Shown: one piece after another, positions 1 to 9,642 of the stretch | Position numbering within the stretch: the first letter of the stretch is position 1 | Layout: each line of letters opens with the position of its first letter | NCBI RefSeq assembly: GCF_017832355.1 | Contig: NZ_JAFIBY010000001.1 | Coordinates: forward strand, 558,001 to 622,000 | Reading direction: 5' to 3' | Length of the DNA: 64,000 nucleotides | From: Serratia sp. PL17 | GTDB lineage: Bacteria; Pseudomonadota; Gammaproteobacteria; Enterobacterales; Enterobacteriaceae | Notes under the pieces: model-generated | The model's database searches: none | What the model was told of the DNA's origin: nothing | What the model saw: only the letters and a program-made list of their open reading frames with translations | Translations under genes and position numbers: made by a program

Positions 1-263
1 ACTTTTTCGACCGGCAGCCCAGACTGCTGTAACCATAATCTGCTCAGCTTTTGTTGCGGAGTCAGCCATAACAGCCAGCGAGATTGCAGACCCAGTTGCT
101 GCAACAGGGGCAATAACAATTGTGCCACAGCGGGCTGATGCTCGTTGTAAACAAGTTCACTGATAAGGCCATTCTTTTTGCCGGCATCTGTGTTTTCTGC
201 AGCATTGTTCACCGCAAAAGAGGTGTGGCTGAAATGGGGTTTGTAGAGTGATTGAGTACGCAT
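1..263 (-). CDS. sulA: SulA cell division inhibitor (3' end outside window)
   Basis: SulA is the SOS-induced inhibitor that binds FtsZ and blocks septum formation after DNA damage. The minus-strand frame opens with [18 protein letters not shown] at 263 and runs off the left edge after 87 codons, in a region rich in [18 protein letters not shown], which matches the central hydrophobic block of enterobacterial SulA. It is divergent from sxy, as in E. coli. A LexA operator lies 23 bp upstream of the start codon. Identity is secure; only about the first half of the roughly 165-residue protein is visible. Confidence 0.93.
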   Translation of the reverse strand, partial: MRTQSLYKPHFSHTSFAVNNAAENTDAGKKNGLISELVYNEHQPAVAQLLLPLLQQLGLQSRWLLWLTPQQKLSRLWLQQSGLPVEK

Positions 264-286
264 AAAGTATCCCGCCCGTAGTGTCA

Positions 287-302
287 CTGTATGTTTATAC
301 AG
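287..302 (-). promoter_or_regulatory. LexA (SOS) operator of sulA
   Basis: CTGT-N8-ACAG, reading CTGTATGTTTATACAG, a near-perfect SOS box just upstream of the sulA start. This is the known LexA control site of sulA in enterobacteria. Confidence 0.92.
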
Positions 303-495
303 TACATCCTGTTGTGAATAAGATCAACCCAAATATTCGTAGTAGGTCTCATAATTGCGATTGTTTTTTAGACGATGAACTTTAGTGATTGGCATCGCTG
401 CGGATAGTGCGTATTTTTCTAATTACTTGTTCACGTTACCTTTATTTCATTGATGAGGGGAATGATAGGACGGTAACTCACACCAGGAGAACATT

Positions 496-1155
496 ATGAA
501 AGGGACATCATCGGGAATGGTCGCACAGGCCAAAGCCTGTTTTTACGCATTAGGGGTTATCACTACACGCTCGCAATTCGGTGGTTACGGGCTACTGGCC
601 GACGGCGTCATGTTCGCCTTGATCGCTGAAGGAGAACTGTACCTTCGGGCGACGGATTCCTTGGAACCCGCCTTTCGTGCACGCGGGATGGTCAATATGG
701 TTTACTCCAAGCGAGGGGTGCCAATTACCATGCGTTATTACTGGGTGGATGAGGCTTTGTGGCGGGATCGCGATGAACTCGTTGGGCTCGCCTGGCAGGC
801 TATTCGCGAAGCTCGCAGAGAGCTCCAAGTCAAAACAGATAACCAGAGTCGGCTTAAAACCTTGCCAAACATCGATATCAATATGGAGCGTTTACTCTGG
901 CGAGCGGGTATTCGTAATGTCTATGACTTGCGGTTGAACGGTGCTAAACGTAGCTATCTTCGCTTATTGCAGCAGCAACATAACCTGGGTCTACGGGTGC
1001 TGCTTTCCTTGGGTGGGGCTATTGCCGGCTATCACCATGCGGCTTTACCTTCTGAATTGCGTAGCGAGTTGACCTGTTGGTTTGAGCGAACCGTGTCGTT
1101 GCTTCGTCATGGCCATCATCCAGACGTTCGGGGCCTCATAAAAGACCCCGAATAA
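496..1155 (+). CDS. sxy: TfoX/Sxy family competence regulator
   Basis: Sxy (TfoX) is the coactivator that lets CRP act at CRP-S promoters of DNA uptake genes. The 219-residue product has the TfoX N-terminal domain (about residues 15-105, with SQFGGYGLLADGVMFALI) followed by the helical TfoX C-terminal domain (about 118-200, with LPNIDINMERLLWRAGI). E. coli Sxy is 209 residues. The ATG at 496 is preceded by AGGAG at good spacing. It is divergent from sulA and convergent with yccS, the conserved enterobacterial arrangement. About 190 bp of leader separates the divergent starts; the E. coli sxy leader is known to fold and limit translation, but I did not fold this one. Confidence 0.93.
   Translation: MKGTSSGMVAQAKACFYALGVITTRSQFGGYGLLADGVMFALIAEGELYLRATDSLEPAFRARGMVNMVYSKRGVPITMRYYWVDEALWRDRDELVGLAWQAIREARRELQVKTDNQSRLKTLPNIDINMERLLWRAGIRNVYDLRLNGAKRSYLRLLQQQHNLGLRVLLSLGGAIAGYHHAALPSELRSELTCWFERTVSLLRHGHHPDVRGLIKDPE
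1127..1152. terminator. hairpin between convergent sxy and yccS
   Basis: A 7-bp stem, TTCGGGG at 1127-1133 and CCCCGAA at 1146-1152, covers the last codons of sxy and ends 3 bp before the yccS stop. There is no clear T tract on either side, so its role as a terminator is only inferred from position. Confidence 0.35.
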
Positions 1156-3291
1156 TCATGCCGATTTGCCTATTTGTGCATTAAGCATCGTGAGTTCTGG
1201 CAACAGTTCAATTACCAGCCCAATTTGCTGCAATACCAATTGATCTTTGCTTTCCGGTTCTGGTGCCGCGTGTTGGATACGTTCAGCCAGGCTTTCCAAA
1301 GCCTGGGTAATGCGCAGATTGTCTTGTTCTTCCAGATGCAGCGCACCATCGACATAACATACTGCGTCGTTCAGCAGATCCAGCGTTGCGGAATTATTCA
1401 GTCGTTCACGGTGTGCACCCAGCGCAGAGATATAGCTCAGTAATGTGTGGTTCAAACACAGCAGCCGGAAGGCTGCATCCTGAACCTCTTTATTGGCTTT
1501 GGGATCGGCAGACATATTCGAAATCACCGAGGCCAACTCTGCGTCACTGTTGTGCGCATCCCGGCGGGCGATGCGGTATGGAAGGCCGTTATCTTTACCC
1601 TGATGGTACTGCACCAAAATTGCGTCCAGATAACGGCAGTTTGCGTTCATTGTTTTACTGACGATTGCCGGTAATTGGCGGAATTTCCAGTCTGGCCAAA
1701 TGAAACTGACCGCTGCCCAAGCGATAGCACACCCCAAAATGGTGTCGTAAACGCGGGGGGCGGCCACTTCAAAGCCTTCACCCAGCAGGTTAAAGCACAG
1801 CAACACCAGTAAGGTAATAAACATGGTGGCATGCGCATACTGCACGGTTCGAAAAGCGAAAAACAGGACGCCGCTAATAACAATCAGCACCATTTGTCCT
1901 TCAATCGAAGGCACGAAATAGAGAATTGGCAGGCCGATAAGAATACCGGCTAGCGTGCCGATAATACGCAGAGCAAGCCTGCGACGCGTGGCATTGTAAT
2001 TGGGTTGGCAGACAAACAGGCTGGTGAGCAGGATCCAATAACCGTGCTGCATACCGGTAAACTGAATAAAGGCGTAACCGATGCACAGCACCACTGACAT
2101 GCGAATGGCGTGGCGGAACAGGGCCGACTGAGGTGTCAAATGGCGACTAATACGTAAGCGAATATCGCTCCAGCCGGTGAGACGATCATCTGACAAGCTG
2201 TTTTCTTCCGCCTGGCCGTTGGCCAGTGCTTGTTCAGACTCGATATTCGCCAACTGCGCGTCAATCGCACGTAAATTTTTCAACAGGTGCGTCAATGCTT
2301 TCGTTAACTCACGGTTCTCTGGGGTAACGGTAATCTGCGCTAACGCTTCATCGATACGCCCAAATGCCGGTTCAAAACGTGGGTTATGTTGGTACTTTTG
2401 CCGCAGCAAAATCGATTGTGCCAACTGTTGGCATGCGCGCGCCTGCATACTGAGCAAACGCTGAAAACGAAACAGGATATCGCTATGACGGAATTGTCGA
2501 CTGAGCTCCCGATACTGAACGTGGGCGGAACTGGCACGCTCATGTATGTCTTGTGCAACAAAATAGTAGTGCAATGTGCGGCGGGTCCCACGCTGGCCGC
2601 GGTCGCCTTTTAATCGGGTCAGTAATGAAACCTTGGCCTGGTTAAGCGTCGTCATCAGCGCACTGTTGGCCATGGCAACGTCCATCCACGGCAAGTCTGC
2701 ATCATGTTCGACGTCGGGATCAAACAGGTTGGCCTTGGCATCCAGATAATTCGCTAACTGATTATAACAACGCGCCAAATTCTCCTGCAAAGGGCGGATG
2801 GGGAAAATCAGGTGACCAATCAATGTCAGCAGGTTGTACCAAAGAGCGCCAAGGATCAGCAACGTCGGTTGTTGATACCACGCGTCATACATCGAGGCGC
2901 CGAGCATGGTATACACTGCGATCAGTAAAGCTCCAAACGCAATGGTGGCGTAACGTTGCCCCAACGCGCCCAGCAAAATAAAGCCACAGGTTGACGTGGT
3001 CAGGCCAAGAGCAAACAACCAGGGATAAGGGAACAGCAGTTCAATGGAGGCGGACGCAACAAAGAAGCACACCAGCGTGATCACCAGATTGCGCAGTCTG
3101 CCAGTCAAACGGTCATCCAGATCGGTCAATGCCGCTGCCACGACACCCAGCGTCAGCGGAATGGTGAGCTTGGGGATGGCGAGCCACCAAGGTACGGCGG
3201 CTGCGCCGGCCAGCGCGATAAAAATGCGCAGGTCATAAAGCAGGTTGCTGTTGTAGGCATAACGGCGTATTGCTGGTGCAAAAGAAAGCAC
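1156..3291 (-). CDS. yccS: YccS inner membrane protein, FUSC/YccS-YhfK family
   Basis: This is a 711-residue inner membrane protein of the YccS/YhfK family, distantly related to the aromatic acid exporter AaeB and fusaric acid resistance proteins. Two clusters of membrane segments, about residues 15-165 and 390-530, flank a soluble helical domain of roughly 220 residues, the usual FUSC layout. Length and neighbours (sxy on one side, yccF on the other) match E. coli. The transported substrate is not established. The gap to yccF is 27 bp, so the two are probably one transcription unit. Confidence 0.92.
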   Translation of the reverse strand: MLSFAPAIRRYAYNSNLLYDLRIFIALAGAAAVPWWLAIPKLTIPLTLGVVAAALTDLDDRLTGRLRNLVITLVCFFVASASIELLFPYPWLFALGLTTSTCGFILLGALGQRYATIAFGALLIAVYTMLGASMYDAWYQQPTLLILGALWYNLLTLIGHLIFPIRPLQENLARCYNQLANYLDAKANLFDPDVEHDADLPWMDVAMANSALMTTLNQAKVSLLTRLKGDRGQRGTRRTLHYYFVAQDIHERASSAHVQYRELSRQFRHSDILFRFQRLLSMQARACQQLAQSILLRQKYQHNPRFEPAFGRIDEALAQITVTPENRELTKALTHLLKNLRAIDAQLANIESEQALANGQAEENSLSDDRLTGWSDIRLRISRHLTPQSALFRHAIRMSVVLCIGYAFIQFTGMQHGYWILLTSLFVCQPNYNATRRRLALRIIGTLAGILIGLPILYFVPSIEGQMVLIVISGVLFFAFRTVQYAHATMFITLLVLLCFNLLGEGFEVAAPRVYDTILGCAIAWAAVSFIWPDWKFRQLPAIVSKTMNANCRYLDAILVQYHQGKDNGLPYRIARRDAHNSDAELASVISNMSADPKANKEVQDAAFRLLCLNHTLLSYISALGAHRERLNNSATLDLLNDAVCYVDGALHLEEQDNLRITQALESLAERIQHAAPEPESKDQLVLQQIGLVIELLPELTMLNAQIGKSA

Positions 3292-3318
3292 GAAAAACTC
3301 CTCAGACGGAGAAAAAAA

Positions 3319-3771
3319 TTAACGCTGTTGATACTGACGCCGTGCATTTTCAGTTCTGGCTTGTTGTGCCATTTCAACTGATACCACGCGACGACCCACT
3401 GGCCACAGGGCAATAGCGGCAATTTTGAAATTGGCAATTCCCACCGGAATACCAATAATTGTCACGCACTGCACAATACCTGCGGCGATATGTGACAGGC
3501 ACAACCACCAGCCGAACAGGATCAGCCAGATAATATTAAGTAGCGAACCGCTGGCGGAAAGTAGCACGTTGCTTTTTTCCGGATACAGTTCATTTACGTG
3601 AATGGCTTCGTTGCCGAAAGGCACTAAAGACAGTTTGGTGATTTCCCAGCAGGAACGGGTCAGTGGCAGGGTGATGATCAGCACAACGCTAAATACCGTT
3701 GCGACCAGCCAGCCAAGGGTGGTGAAAAAACCGCCCAACACAAAATTAAGAATATTCAGTACAGTACGCAT
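3319..3771 (-). CDS. yccF: YccF family inner membrane protein
   Basis: Small inner membrane protein (150 residues from this start) with two copies of the YccF domain, each carrying paired hydrophobic helices: one near NILNFVLGGFFTTLGWL, the second near NIIWLILFGWWLCLSHIAAG. The function is unknown. It lies just upstream of yccS, as in E. coli. I chose the start MRTVLNILNF, which matches the family; an ATG three codons upstream (3780) is also possible and neither has a strong ribosome binding site. Confidence 0.9.
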   Translation of the reverse strand: MRTVLNILNFVLGGFFTTLGWLVATVFSVVLIITLPLTRSCWEITKLSLVPFGNEAIHVNELYPEKSNVLLSASGSLLNIIWLILFGWWLCLSHIAAGIVQCVTIIGIPVGIANFKIAAIALWPVGRRVVSVEMAQQARTENARRQYQQR

Positions 3772-3937
3772 AGTCGTCATTCTGCTCTAATGATGGCCAA
3801 ACCGCGATGCGGTTGCGCTTGGTATCAAAACGCAAATTCTATTCTACCCTTTTTTTAGCGCTAGAGTGCCACTGCTTATCACAGGTAAACTGGCAGGTAT
3901 CCGTTATTTAAACTCAACATGGTTATGGCGCGACGAT

Positions 3938-5992
3938 ATGGAACTTAAAGCGACATCGCTGGGGAAACACCTGGCTCAGCATCCTTACAATCGTGTGCGG
4001 TTGTTGCACGCCGGTGTTGAGGTGAGCGGTGAAAAGCATGAATACCTTATTCCTTTCAATCAATTAATTCAGGTCAGATGCAAACGCGGTATCGTCTGGG
4101 GCGAGCTGGAATTTGAGCTGCCAGATGAGAAAGTCGTGCGCTTGCATGGTACTGAATGGCAGGAAACTCAGCGCTTCTATCATTACTTGCAACAGGCCTG
4201 GCAGCAGTGGAGCGCGGAGATGAGCGAGGTCAGCGCGGGGGTGTTGCAAGAACAGGTTGAGCATATCCAACGTATCGAGCAACAGGATAAGTGGTTTAAA
4301 AAATCCGAACTGGGCAAATTACAGCAACAAATCCGTCAGTCATTTGGCGCCCTGCCAATGCCGGTGGCACGTCTTGAGGCGTTCGACAACTGTCGGGATG
4401 ATTATCAGCTTTGCCAACAATGGTTGCAGCACGGCTTACGCAGCGTTGCACATCGCAATCAACAGTGGACAGAACGCATGTTGGAGACGCATCACGATTT
4501 CTTCCAAAACATCGAAAGTTCACCGCTGAATGATTCGCAAAGCCGCGCCGTGGTCAATGGAGAAGACTCCGTATTGGTACTGGCGGGGGCCGGGAGCGGC
4601 AAAACCTCGGTGCTGGTGGCTCGCGCAGGTTGGTTGCTGCGCCGTCAGGAGGCTGAGCCCGGGCAGATATTGCTGCTGGCGTTTGGTCGTCAGGCGGCAG
4701 AAGAGATGAACGAACGTATTCAGGCGCGTTTGGGTAAGGTGGCTATTCAGGCCAAAACGTTCCATGCCCTGGCGCTGCAGATCATCCAACAGGGTAATCG
4801 CAAAGTGCCGGCGATCAGTAAGCTGGAAACCGACAGCAAGGCTCGGCGCGCTTTGCTGATGACGCATTGGCAACAGCAATGTGCAGAGAAAAAAGCGCAG
4901 GCCAAAGGGTGGCGTCAATGGTTAACGGAAGAACTTGAGTGGGAGGTGCCTGAAGGCGACTTTTGGCATGACAAACGCCTGGCTGAACGCCTGGCGGGGC
5001 GGCTCGAGCGCTGGTTGGGGCTGATGCGCATGCACGGGGGTAGCCAGGCAGAGATGATAGAGCAGGCAGATGAAGAGGTCCGTGACCTGTTTTCAAAACG
5101 CATCCGGTTGATGGCACCCTTGCTGAAAACCTGGAAGGGGGCGCTAAAAGAGGAAGGTGCGGTCGATTTCTCTGGCCTGATCCATCAGGCGGTCAATGTT
5201 TTGGAAAAAGGGCGCTTTGTCAGCCCGTGGAAGCATATCCTGGTGGATGAATTCCAGGATATCTCACCGCAACGTGCGCAATTACTGGCTGCACTGCGTA
5301 AACAGAATAAACAAACTTGTCTGTTTGCCGTGGGAGATGACTGGCAGGCGATTTACCGCTTCAGCGGTGCCGAACTGACGCTCACCACCGCATTTGCCGA
5401 GAACTTTGGTGAAGGTGCCCAGTGCGCGCTTGATACCACTTATCGTTTTAATGAACGTATCGGTGAGGTGGCGAATCGCTTTGTGCAGCAGAACCCTCAT
5501 CAGCTGAAAAAACCGTTGAATAGCCTGAGTAAAGGCAATAAGAAATCGGTGGCCCTTTTACCGCATGAACAGCTTGAGAACTTATTGGATAAGCTGAGTG
5601 GTTACGCTAAGCCTGAAGAGCGCATTTTGGTATTAGCCCGTTACCATCATTTGAAACCGCAAGTGTTGTCCAAAGCCGCAACCCGTTGGCCCAAACTGAC
5701 TATTGAGTTTATGACTATCCATGCCAGTAAAGGACAGCAGGCTGAATATGTAATTATTGCCGGTTTGCACGAGGGCAACGATGGCTTCCCTGCTGTCGCA
5801 CGTGAGTCCGTTCTGGAAGATGTGTTGTTACCTCAACCGGAAGACTTCCCAGATGCGGAGGAGCGGCGGTTGCTGTATGTGGCGTTGACTCGCGCCAAAC
5901 ACCAAGTGTGGCTGTTGCAGGATCCTGAGCGTCCGTCAGTGTTTGTTGAACAACTGCAAGATCTAGGTGTGCCGTCGCAGAAGAAACCTTAA
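3938..5992 (+). CDS. helD: DNA helicase IV
   Basis: HelD is a superfamily 1 3'-5' DNA helicase that acts in RecF-type recombination and repair. From the start MELKATSLGKHLAQHPYN the product is 684 residues, the E. coli length; an in-frame ATG 72 bp upstream (3866) would add 24 residues not seen in the family. An N-terminal helicase IV domain is followed by the UvrD-like ATPase core: Walker A AGAGSGKT at 216-223, the Walker B-like LVDEFQDIS near residue 435, and C-terminal motifs MTIHASKGQQAE and LYVALTRAK. Divergent from yccF and convergent with mgsA. Confidence 0.95.
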   Translation: MELKATSLGKHLAQHPYNRVRLLHAGVEVSGEKHEYLIPFNQLIQVRCKRGIVWGELEFELPDEKVVRLHGTEWQETQRFYHYLQQAWQQWSAEMSEVSAGVLQEQVEHIQRIEQQDKWFKKSELGKLQQQIRQSFGALPMPVARLEAFDNCRDDYQLCQQWLQHGLRSVAHRNQQWTERMLETHHDFFQNIESSPLNDSQSRAVVNGEDSVLVLAGAGSGKTSVLVARAGWLLRRQEAEPGQILLLAFGRQAAEEMNERIQARLGKVAIQAKTFHALALQIIQQGNRKVPAISKLETDSKARRALLMTHWQQQCAEKKAQAKGWRQWLTEELEWEVPEGDFWHDKRLAERLAGRLERWLGLMRMHGGSQAEMIEQADEEVRDLFSKRIRLMAPLLKTWKGALKEEGAVDFSGLIHQAVNVLEKGRFVSPWKHILVDEFQDISPQRAQLLAALRKQNKQTCLFAVGDDWQAIYRFSGAELTLTTAFAENFGEGAQCALDTTYRFNERIGEVANRFVQQNPHQLKKPLNSLSKGNKKSVALLPHEQLENLLDKLSGYAKPEERILVLARYHHLKPQVLSKAATRWPKLTIEFMTIHASKGQQAEYVIIAGLHEGNDGFPAVARESVLEDVLLPQPEDFPDAEERRLLYVALTRAKHQVWLLQDPERPSVFVEQLQDLGVPSQKKP

Positions 5993-5997
5993 ACCTG

Positions 5998-6019
5998 AGG
6001 CCTGGCGGTGGCCAGGCCT
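5998..6019. terminator. bidirectional hairpin between helD and mgsA
   Basis: A 9-bp perfect stem (AGGCCTGGC at 5998-6006 with GCCAGGCCT at 6011-6019) around a 4-base loop sits between two convergent genes. T-richness on either side is modest, so efficiency is uncertain. Confidence 0.6.
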
Positions 6020-6025
6020 TCATCG

Positions 6026-6484
6026 TTACTTCAGACGATCCTGCAAATAGCGTTGATAGTCAGGGATCGCGACTTCAACTTCACTTTTGAACAGCGATGA
6101 GTCGATGAGGAAGTCGGCTGTAGAGCGGTTGGTCGCGACGGGGATATTCCAGACGGTGGCTAGGCGCAGCAGCGCTTTCACATCGGGATCATGTGGAACC
6201 GCATTCAACGGGTCCCAGAAGAAAATCAGCATATCAATTTTGCCTTCGGCAATCAGCGCACCGACCTGTTGATCACCGCCCATTGGCCCACTCAGCATGC
6301 TTTGTACAGGAATACCGCTGGCACGTTGGATCAGGTTGCCCGTGGTGCCGGTGGCATACAGTTGATGCTGTTCCAGCACGGACTTATTGTCTTCAACCCA
6401 TGCAAGCAGGGCTTGTTTACGGTGATCGTGTGCCACCAGCGCAATATGTTTGCGCGCGGCGATAGTGCGGGTAGTAAATTCCAT
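6026..6484 (-). CDS. mgsA: Methylglyoxal synthase
   Basis: MgsA converts dihydroxyacetone phosphate to methylglyoxal and phosphate, a bypass of lower glycolysis under phosphate limitation or sugar-phosphate stress. The 152-residue product aligns along its length with E. coli MgsA, including ATGTTGNLI (phosphate-binding loop) and [13 protein letters not shown], whose aspartate is residue 71, the catalytic acid position in E. coli. Also conserved are [18 protein letters not shown] and the C-terminal [12 protein letters not shown]. Confidence 0.96.
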   Translation of the reverse strand: MEFTTRTIAARKHIALVAHDHRKQALLAWVEDNKSVLEQHQLYATGTTGNLIQRASGIPVQSMLSGPMGGDQQVGALIAEGKIDMLIFFWDPLNAVPHDPDVKALLRLATVWNIPVATNRSTADFLIDSSLFKSEVEVAIPDYQRYLQDRLK

Positions 6485-6604
6485 CTTGGTGTCCTTCGCG
6501 AGTCAGGTGATGTGCGACAGATTACTGAAACTGCTTTTCACTGCCTAGCGTTTACACCTGAAAATGCGAAGAAAGCGCGCCTTTAGATAAAAGGCGCCAG
6601 AAGC

Positions 6605-7276
6605 TTAATGCACAGGCTGCTTGTTTGCCCAATGGAGAAAACGCTTCTGCGTCTCTTTGTCTGCTTGTAAGAACCAGTATTGCAGCATCTGCTCAGAAAC
6701 GTTTTCACCTTTCAGCGTCACCGTCGGGGCGTTTAACGCTGCACTGGCCAGAGGGGAGGTTGGCGCGGTGGCGCGAACCTGTGAAAAGGCCGGCACTGAG
6801 GCTGGGCGATTCTGGCTATTGTAATCGGCCATCACTTTTTCCAGGTCGGCACTGAGCGTAGCGCCATCAGGGTGCAGTACGTCGTGCCTCATGGCCAGCG
6901 CGTTGCCATTTTTATCAATAACCTGATAGTTAAGTGTTTTATCGAATCTCTGGCCATCCCGAACATTTTCAATACGTGGCAGCTCAATGGCAACGGAACT
7001 CACATTCTGCGTATTGAAGGTCGCAATCAGCGGCAGAGAGGTGTAAGCCGTGCGATCGCTCTGCCCTGTACGTACTGACTTAGCCACTTTAAACAGCAAC
7101 TGATGCTGCCCACCATCCAGTTCTAAACTGTCGGCACCTTTTAACAACGATCCTGTCATTTTCTTGCCGTCGACCACCAACAGGTCGATGTCGGGGGAGA
7201 GTTTCAGGGTCGTAGCTACGGCAGGCATGCTAATACTGATGCTGAGCAGCCCCGCAACCATCAGACCAAATTTCAT
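6605..7276 (-). CDS. yccT: YccT/CsgI family periplasmic protein (DUF2057)
   Basis: Secreted DUF2057-family protein. In E. coli the homologue YccT (CsgI) is reported to interfere with curli polymerisation in the periplasm; whether that holds here is inference. From the ATG at 7276, which has AAGGAG upstream, the product is 223 residues with a signal peptide of about 22 residues (MKFGLMVAGLLSISISM then an AVA-type cleavage site). A longer frame reaching 7354 lacks a good ribosome site and would bury the signal peptide. Gene order is the E. coli one. Confidence 0.87.
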   Translation of the reverse strand: MKFGLMVAGLLSISISMPAVATTLKLSPDIDLLVVDGKKMTGSLLKGADSLELDGGQHQLLFKVAKSVRTGQSDRTAYTSLPLIATFNTQNVSSVAIELPRIENVRDGQRFDKTLNYQVIDKNGNALAMRHDVLHPDGATLSADLEKVMADYNSQNRPASVPAFSQVRATAPTSPLASAALNAPTVTLKGENVSEQMLQYWFLQADKETQKRFLHWANKQPVH

Positions 7277-7537
7277 CGTTATCTCCTTATAAGTGGCATC
7301 GCTATTAGTGTTGAACAGGCTACAGACTGTGTCAAAGTTTTTCAGCATTACCATTTAATTTACAAATGTACACATTTATATTTATTTTGACATTTATTGG
7401 GCGCAGCACATGCTGGCAGTGACAGCATCAGACCGCAAAAATGGCTGGGAGTTTCCATGCGTGTGCGTTTAGCCGATCCCAGATCAATGGGTTACACTCG
7501 AGGTAGGAAAATACCCGTGAATAATTGGGAGCGGAGA

Positions 7538-7951
7538 ATGCAAGATCATGACATTGCCGGCCTGCTACAGCAGGTGAAAACCATTGCACTGGTTGGCGCC
7601 AGTGATAAACCCAACCGGCCTAGCTTTGGTGTGATGGCCTATCTACTTTCGCAGGGATATCAGGTTATACCGGTCAGCCCAAAGTTGGCGGGGCAAACAC
7701 TGCTCGGTCAACAGGTCTATGCCACGCTAAATGATGTCCCACAGCCGGTAGATATGGTCGATGTATTCCGAAATTCAGAAGCGGCCTATGAGGTGGCGCA
7801 AGACGCCATTGCGATCGGTGCCAAGGCATTGTGGTTGCAAATAGGCGTCATTAATGAGCAGGCTGCTGCATTGGCGGCCGAGGCAGGGCTGAAAGTGGTG
7901 ATGGATCGTTGCCCTAAAATCGAGATCCCGCGTTTGGGGCTAGAGCGCTAA
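7538..7951 (+). CDS. yccU: YccU family CoA-binding protein
   Basis: A 137-residue Rossmann-fold protein of the CoA-binding family (PF13380), with the glycine-containing nucleotide loop [13 protein letters not shown] near the N-terminus and [15 protein letters not shown] at the C-terminus, as in E. coli YccU. The physiological role is not known. I chose the ATG at 7538, preceded by GGAG, giving the exact E. coli length; the frame is open upstream to 7397 but that segment has no family match. Confidence 0.9.
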   Translation: MQDHDIAGLLQQVKTIALVGASDKPNRPSFGVMAYLLSQGYQVIPVSPKLAGQTLLGQQVYATLNDVPQPVDMVDVFRNSEAAYEVAQDAIAIGAKALWLQIGVINEQAAALAAEAGLKVVMDRCPKIEIPRLGLER

Positions 7952-7960
7952 ATAAAATAA

Positions 7961-7987
7961 AAGGCCTGGCATCGTGCCAGGCCCTTA
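7961..7987. terminator. bidirectional terminator yccU/hspQ
   Basis: A 9-bp stem, GGCCTGGCA at 7963-7971 with TGCCAGGCC at 7975-7983 around a 3-base loop, flanked by A-rich sequence on the left and a short pyrimidine run on the right, between the convergent yccU and hspQ. Confidence 0.7.
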
Positions 7988-8011
7988 TGGGTGTTTCTCA
8001 GGCCTGGCACA

Positions 8012-8329
8012 TCAATTGCGCAGGCGGGGGGCTTGTAACTGGTGACGGATAGATTCCGCCAATTCATCCAGCGATGGCTGTTCAGGATGAGCGTCCTGCG
8101 CTTCCCCATCTAACTGTGCTTCCGCCAGATAGGTATGCACGGGTTGGCCTTCTTCGTCTTCCATCACCACGTGGTACCAAGGGGCAAAACGCAGGTCAGT
8201 ATTCGCTGCTATTTCATCAGCTTTAGGCTGCTCCATAGAGTATTCAGGATCGATATCAATCACGACCCCCAAATACCCCAGCAGCTTATGCCGAACTTGT
8301 TGTCCGATACCGAATTTGCTGGCAATCAT
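8012..8329 (-). CDS. hspQ: Heat shock protein HspQ
   Basis: HspQ is a small hemimethylated-DNA-binding-fold protein (YccV family) that modulates Lon protease substrate choice in E. coli and Yersinia. The 105-residue product carries the family core [36 protein letters not shown] and [15 protein letters not shown] ribosome site precedes the ATG. A heat-shock promoter was not identified. Confidence 0.95.
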   Translation of the reverse strand: MIASKFGIGQQVRHKLLGYLGVVIDIDPEYSMEQPKADEIAANTDLRFAPWYHVVMEDEEGQPVHTYLAEAQLDGEAQDAHPEQPSLDELAESIRHQLQAPRLRN

Positions 8330-8390
8330 GATGACCTCCTGAGAAACAGTGCCTTACTCTCTATATGAGGGCAAAACAGCGTATTTCAAG

Positions 8391-9575
8391 TTACATCACC
8401 CGACACGCAAACCCTTTCAAATACAGCCCTTCAGGATAAGTCGCGATAACCGGGTGATCGGCAGCCTGACGATACTGCTCTATAAATTGTACATCACGCC
8501 CGGCGTCTACAGCGGCATCGGCCAAAATTTTCTGGAATAGTTCGGTTGGCATCAGACCGGAACACGAGAAGCTGAGCAAAATGCCGCCCGGATTCAGCAA
8601 CTGCAGCGCCAACATGTTGATATCTTTGTACCCGCGGCATGCACTGGCCAATTGATTCTTGTTTTCGACGAACTTCGGCGGATCCATAATGATCAGATCG
8701 AATTTCTCACCCTGGGTACGGTAGGCGCGCAACAGCTGGAATACGTCATCACGCACAAATTCGGCTTTGCTCAGATCAAGCTGGTTCAGTTCGACGTTCT
8801 GTTTGGCAATATCCAGTGCCGCTTGCGATGTGTCGACACTGATCACCTGAGTACAACCGCCCATCAGTGCCGATACGGCGAAGGCGCCGGTATAGGAGAA
8901 GCAGTTAAGTACACGTCGGCCGGCAGAATAATTGCGGGCAGCCAGGCGACTGTCACGTTGGTCAAGGTAAAAACCGGTTTTATGGCCTTGCTGGATATCG
9001 ACCAGCAGTTTCATGCCATGTTCGGTGATTGGCAGCAAATCAGGGGGCAGATCGCCCACAACCAAGCCTTGCGCCAACGGCAAACCTTCTTTTTTACGCA
9101 CCGCGACATCTGAACGATCGTAGATGGCACATTCCGGGTAGCAGTGTTGCAAAGCGGTAATCAGCGGAGCACGCTGATATTCGGCCCCTGCGGACAGCAA
9201 TTGCAGTACCAGGAAGTTCTGGAAGCGATCGATAGTGATACCCGGCATGCCGTCGGACTCACCGGCGATCAGGCGATAGCCATCTAGCCCGTCACGTTCT
9301 GCAACCCAGTCGCGCCAGCTTTGCGCCTGTTGTAAGCGGCGGATAAAGAATTCGATGTTAATCTCTTCATCATGCTGGAAAGTCCAGACACGGGCGCGGA
9401 TTTGCGATTCTGGCGAGTAGGCGCCGCGCGCTAACCATTTTCCCTGGGCGTCATGAATATCAATGGTTTCACCGGAAAGGGCTTTACCTTCAATACGTTG
9501 AACAGCGCCAGAGAATACCCATGGGTGGCGACGGAGTAAGGACTTTTCACGTCCTTTGGCGAGAAATAAGCGCAT
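8391..9575 (-). CDS. rlmI: 23S rRNA m5C1962 methyltransferase RlmI
   Basis: RlmI methylates C1962 of 23S rRNA with S-adenosylmethionine. The 394-residue product has an N-terminal PUA domain (about 1-80, [18 protein letters not shown]), then a Rossmann methyltransferase with [15 protein letters not shown] and the motif IV sequence IMDPPKF. E. coli RlmI is 396 residues. Its first five codons lie inside the left attachment site of the adjacent prophage: the start MRLFLAK is phage-side sequence that replaced the original MTVRLFLAK start, now found at 19749. The promoter must therefore also be prophage-derived. Two N-terminal residues fewer than the ancestral form should not affect the PUA domain. 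Confidence 0.96.
   Translation of the reverse strand: MRLFLAKGREKSLLRRHPWVFSGAVQRIEGKALSGETIDIHDAQGKWLARGAYSPESQIRARVWTFQHDEEINIEFFIRRLQQAQSWRDWVAERDGLDGYRLIAGESDGMPGITIDRFQNFLVLQLLSAGAEYQRAPLITALQHCYPECAIYDRSDVAVRKKEGLPLAQGLVVGDLPPDLLPITEHGMKLLVDIQQGHKTGFYLDQRDSRLAARNYSAGRRVLNCFSYTGAFAVSALMGGCTQVISVDTSQAALDIAKQNVELNQLDLSKAEFVRDDVFQLLRAYRTQGEKFDLIIMDPPKFVENKNQLASACRGYKDINMLALQLLNPGGILLSFSCSGLMPTELFQKILADAAVDAGRDVQFIEQYRQAADHPVIATYPEGLYLKGFACRVM
9545..9573. repeat. attL, left prophage attachment site in rlmI
   Basis: An imperfect direct repeat with 19713-19741. TTTCAC is followed by the identical 12-mer TTTGGCGAGAAA (9555-9566), then A and GCG. It encodes LFLAK of RlmI on the minus strand. 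The integrase lies immediately inside it, as expected for a lambda-type attachment site. Confidence 0.85.
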
Positions 9576-9642
9576 TTTTAAACTTCTTTATAATCAGTGT
9601 GTTAAATGACAAAGGTCATTATCGGTCGAAATAAGTTCATAA

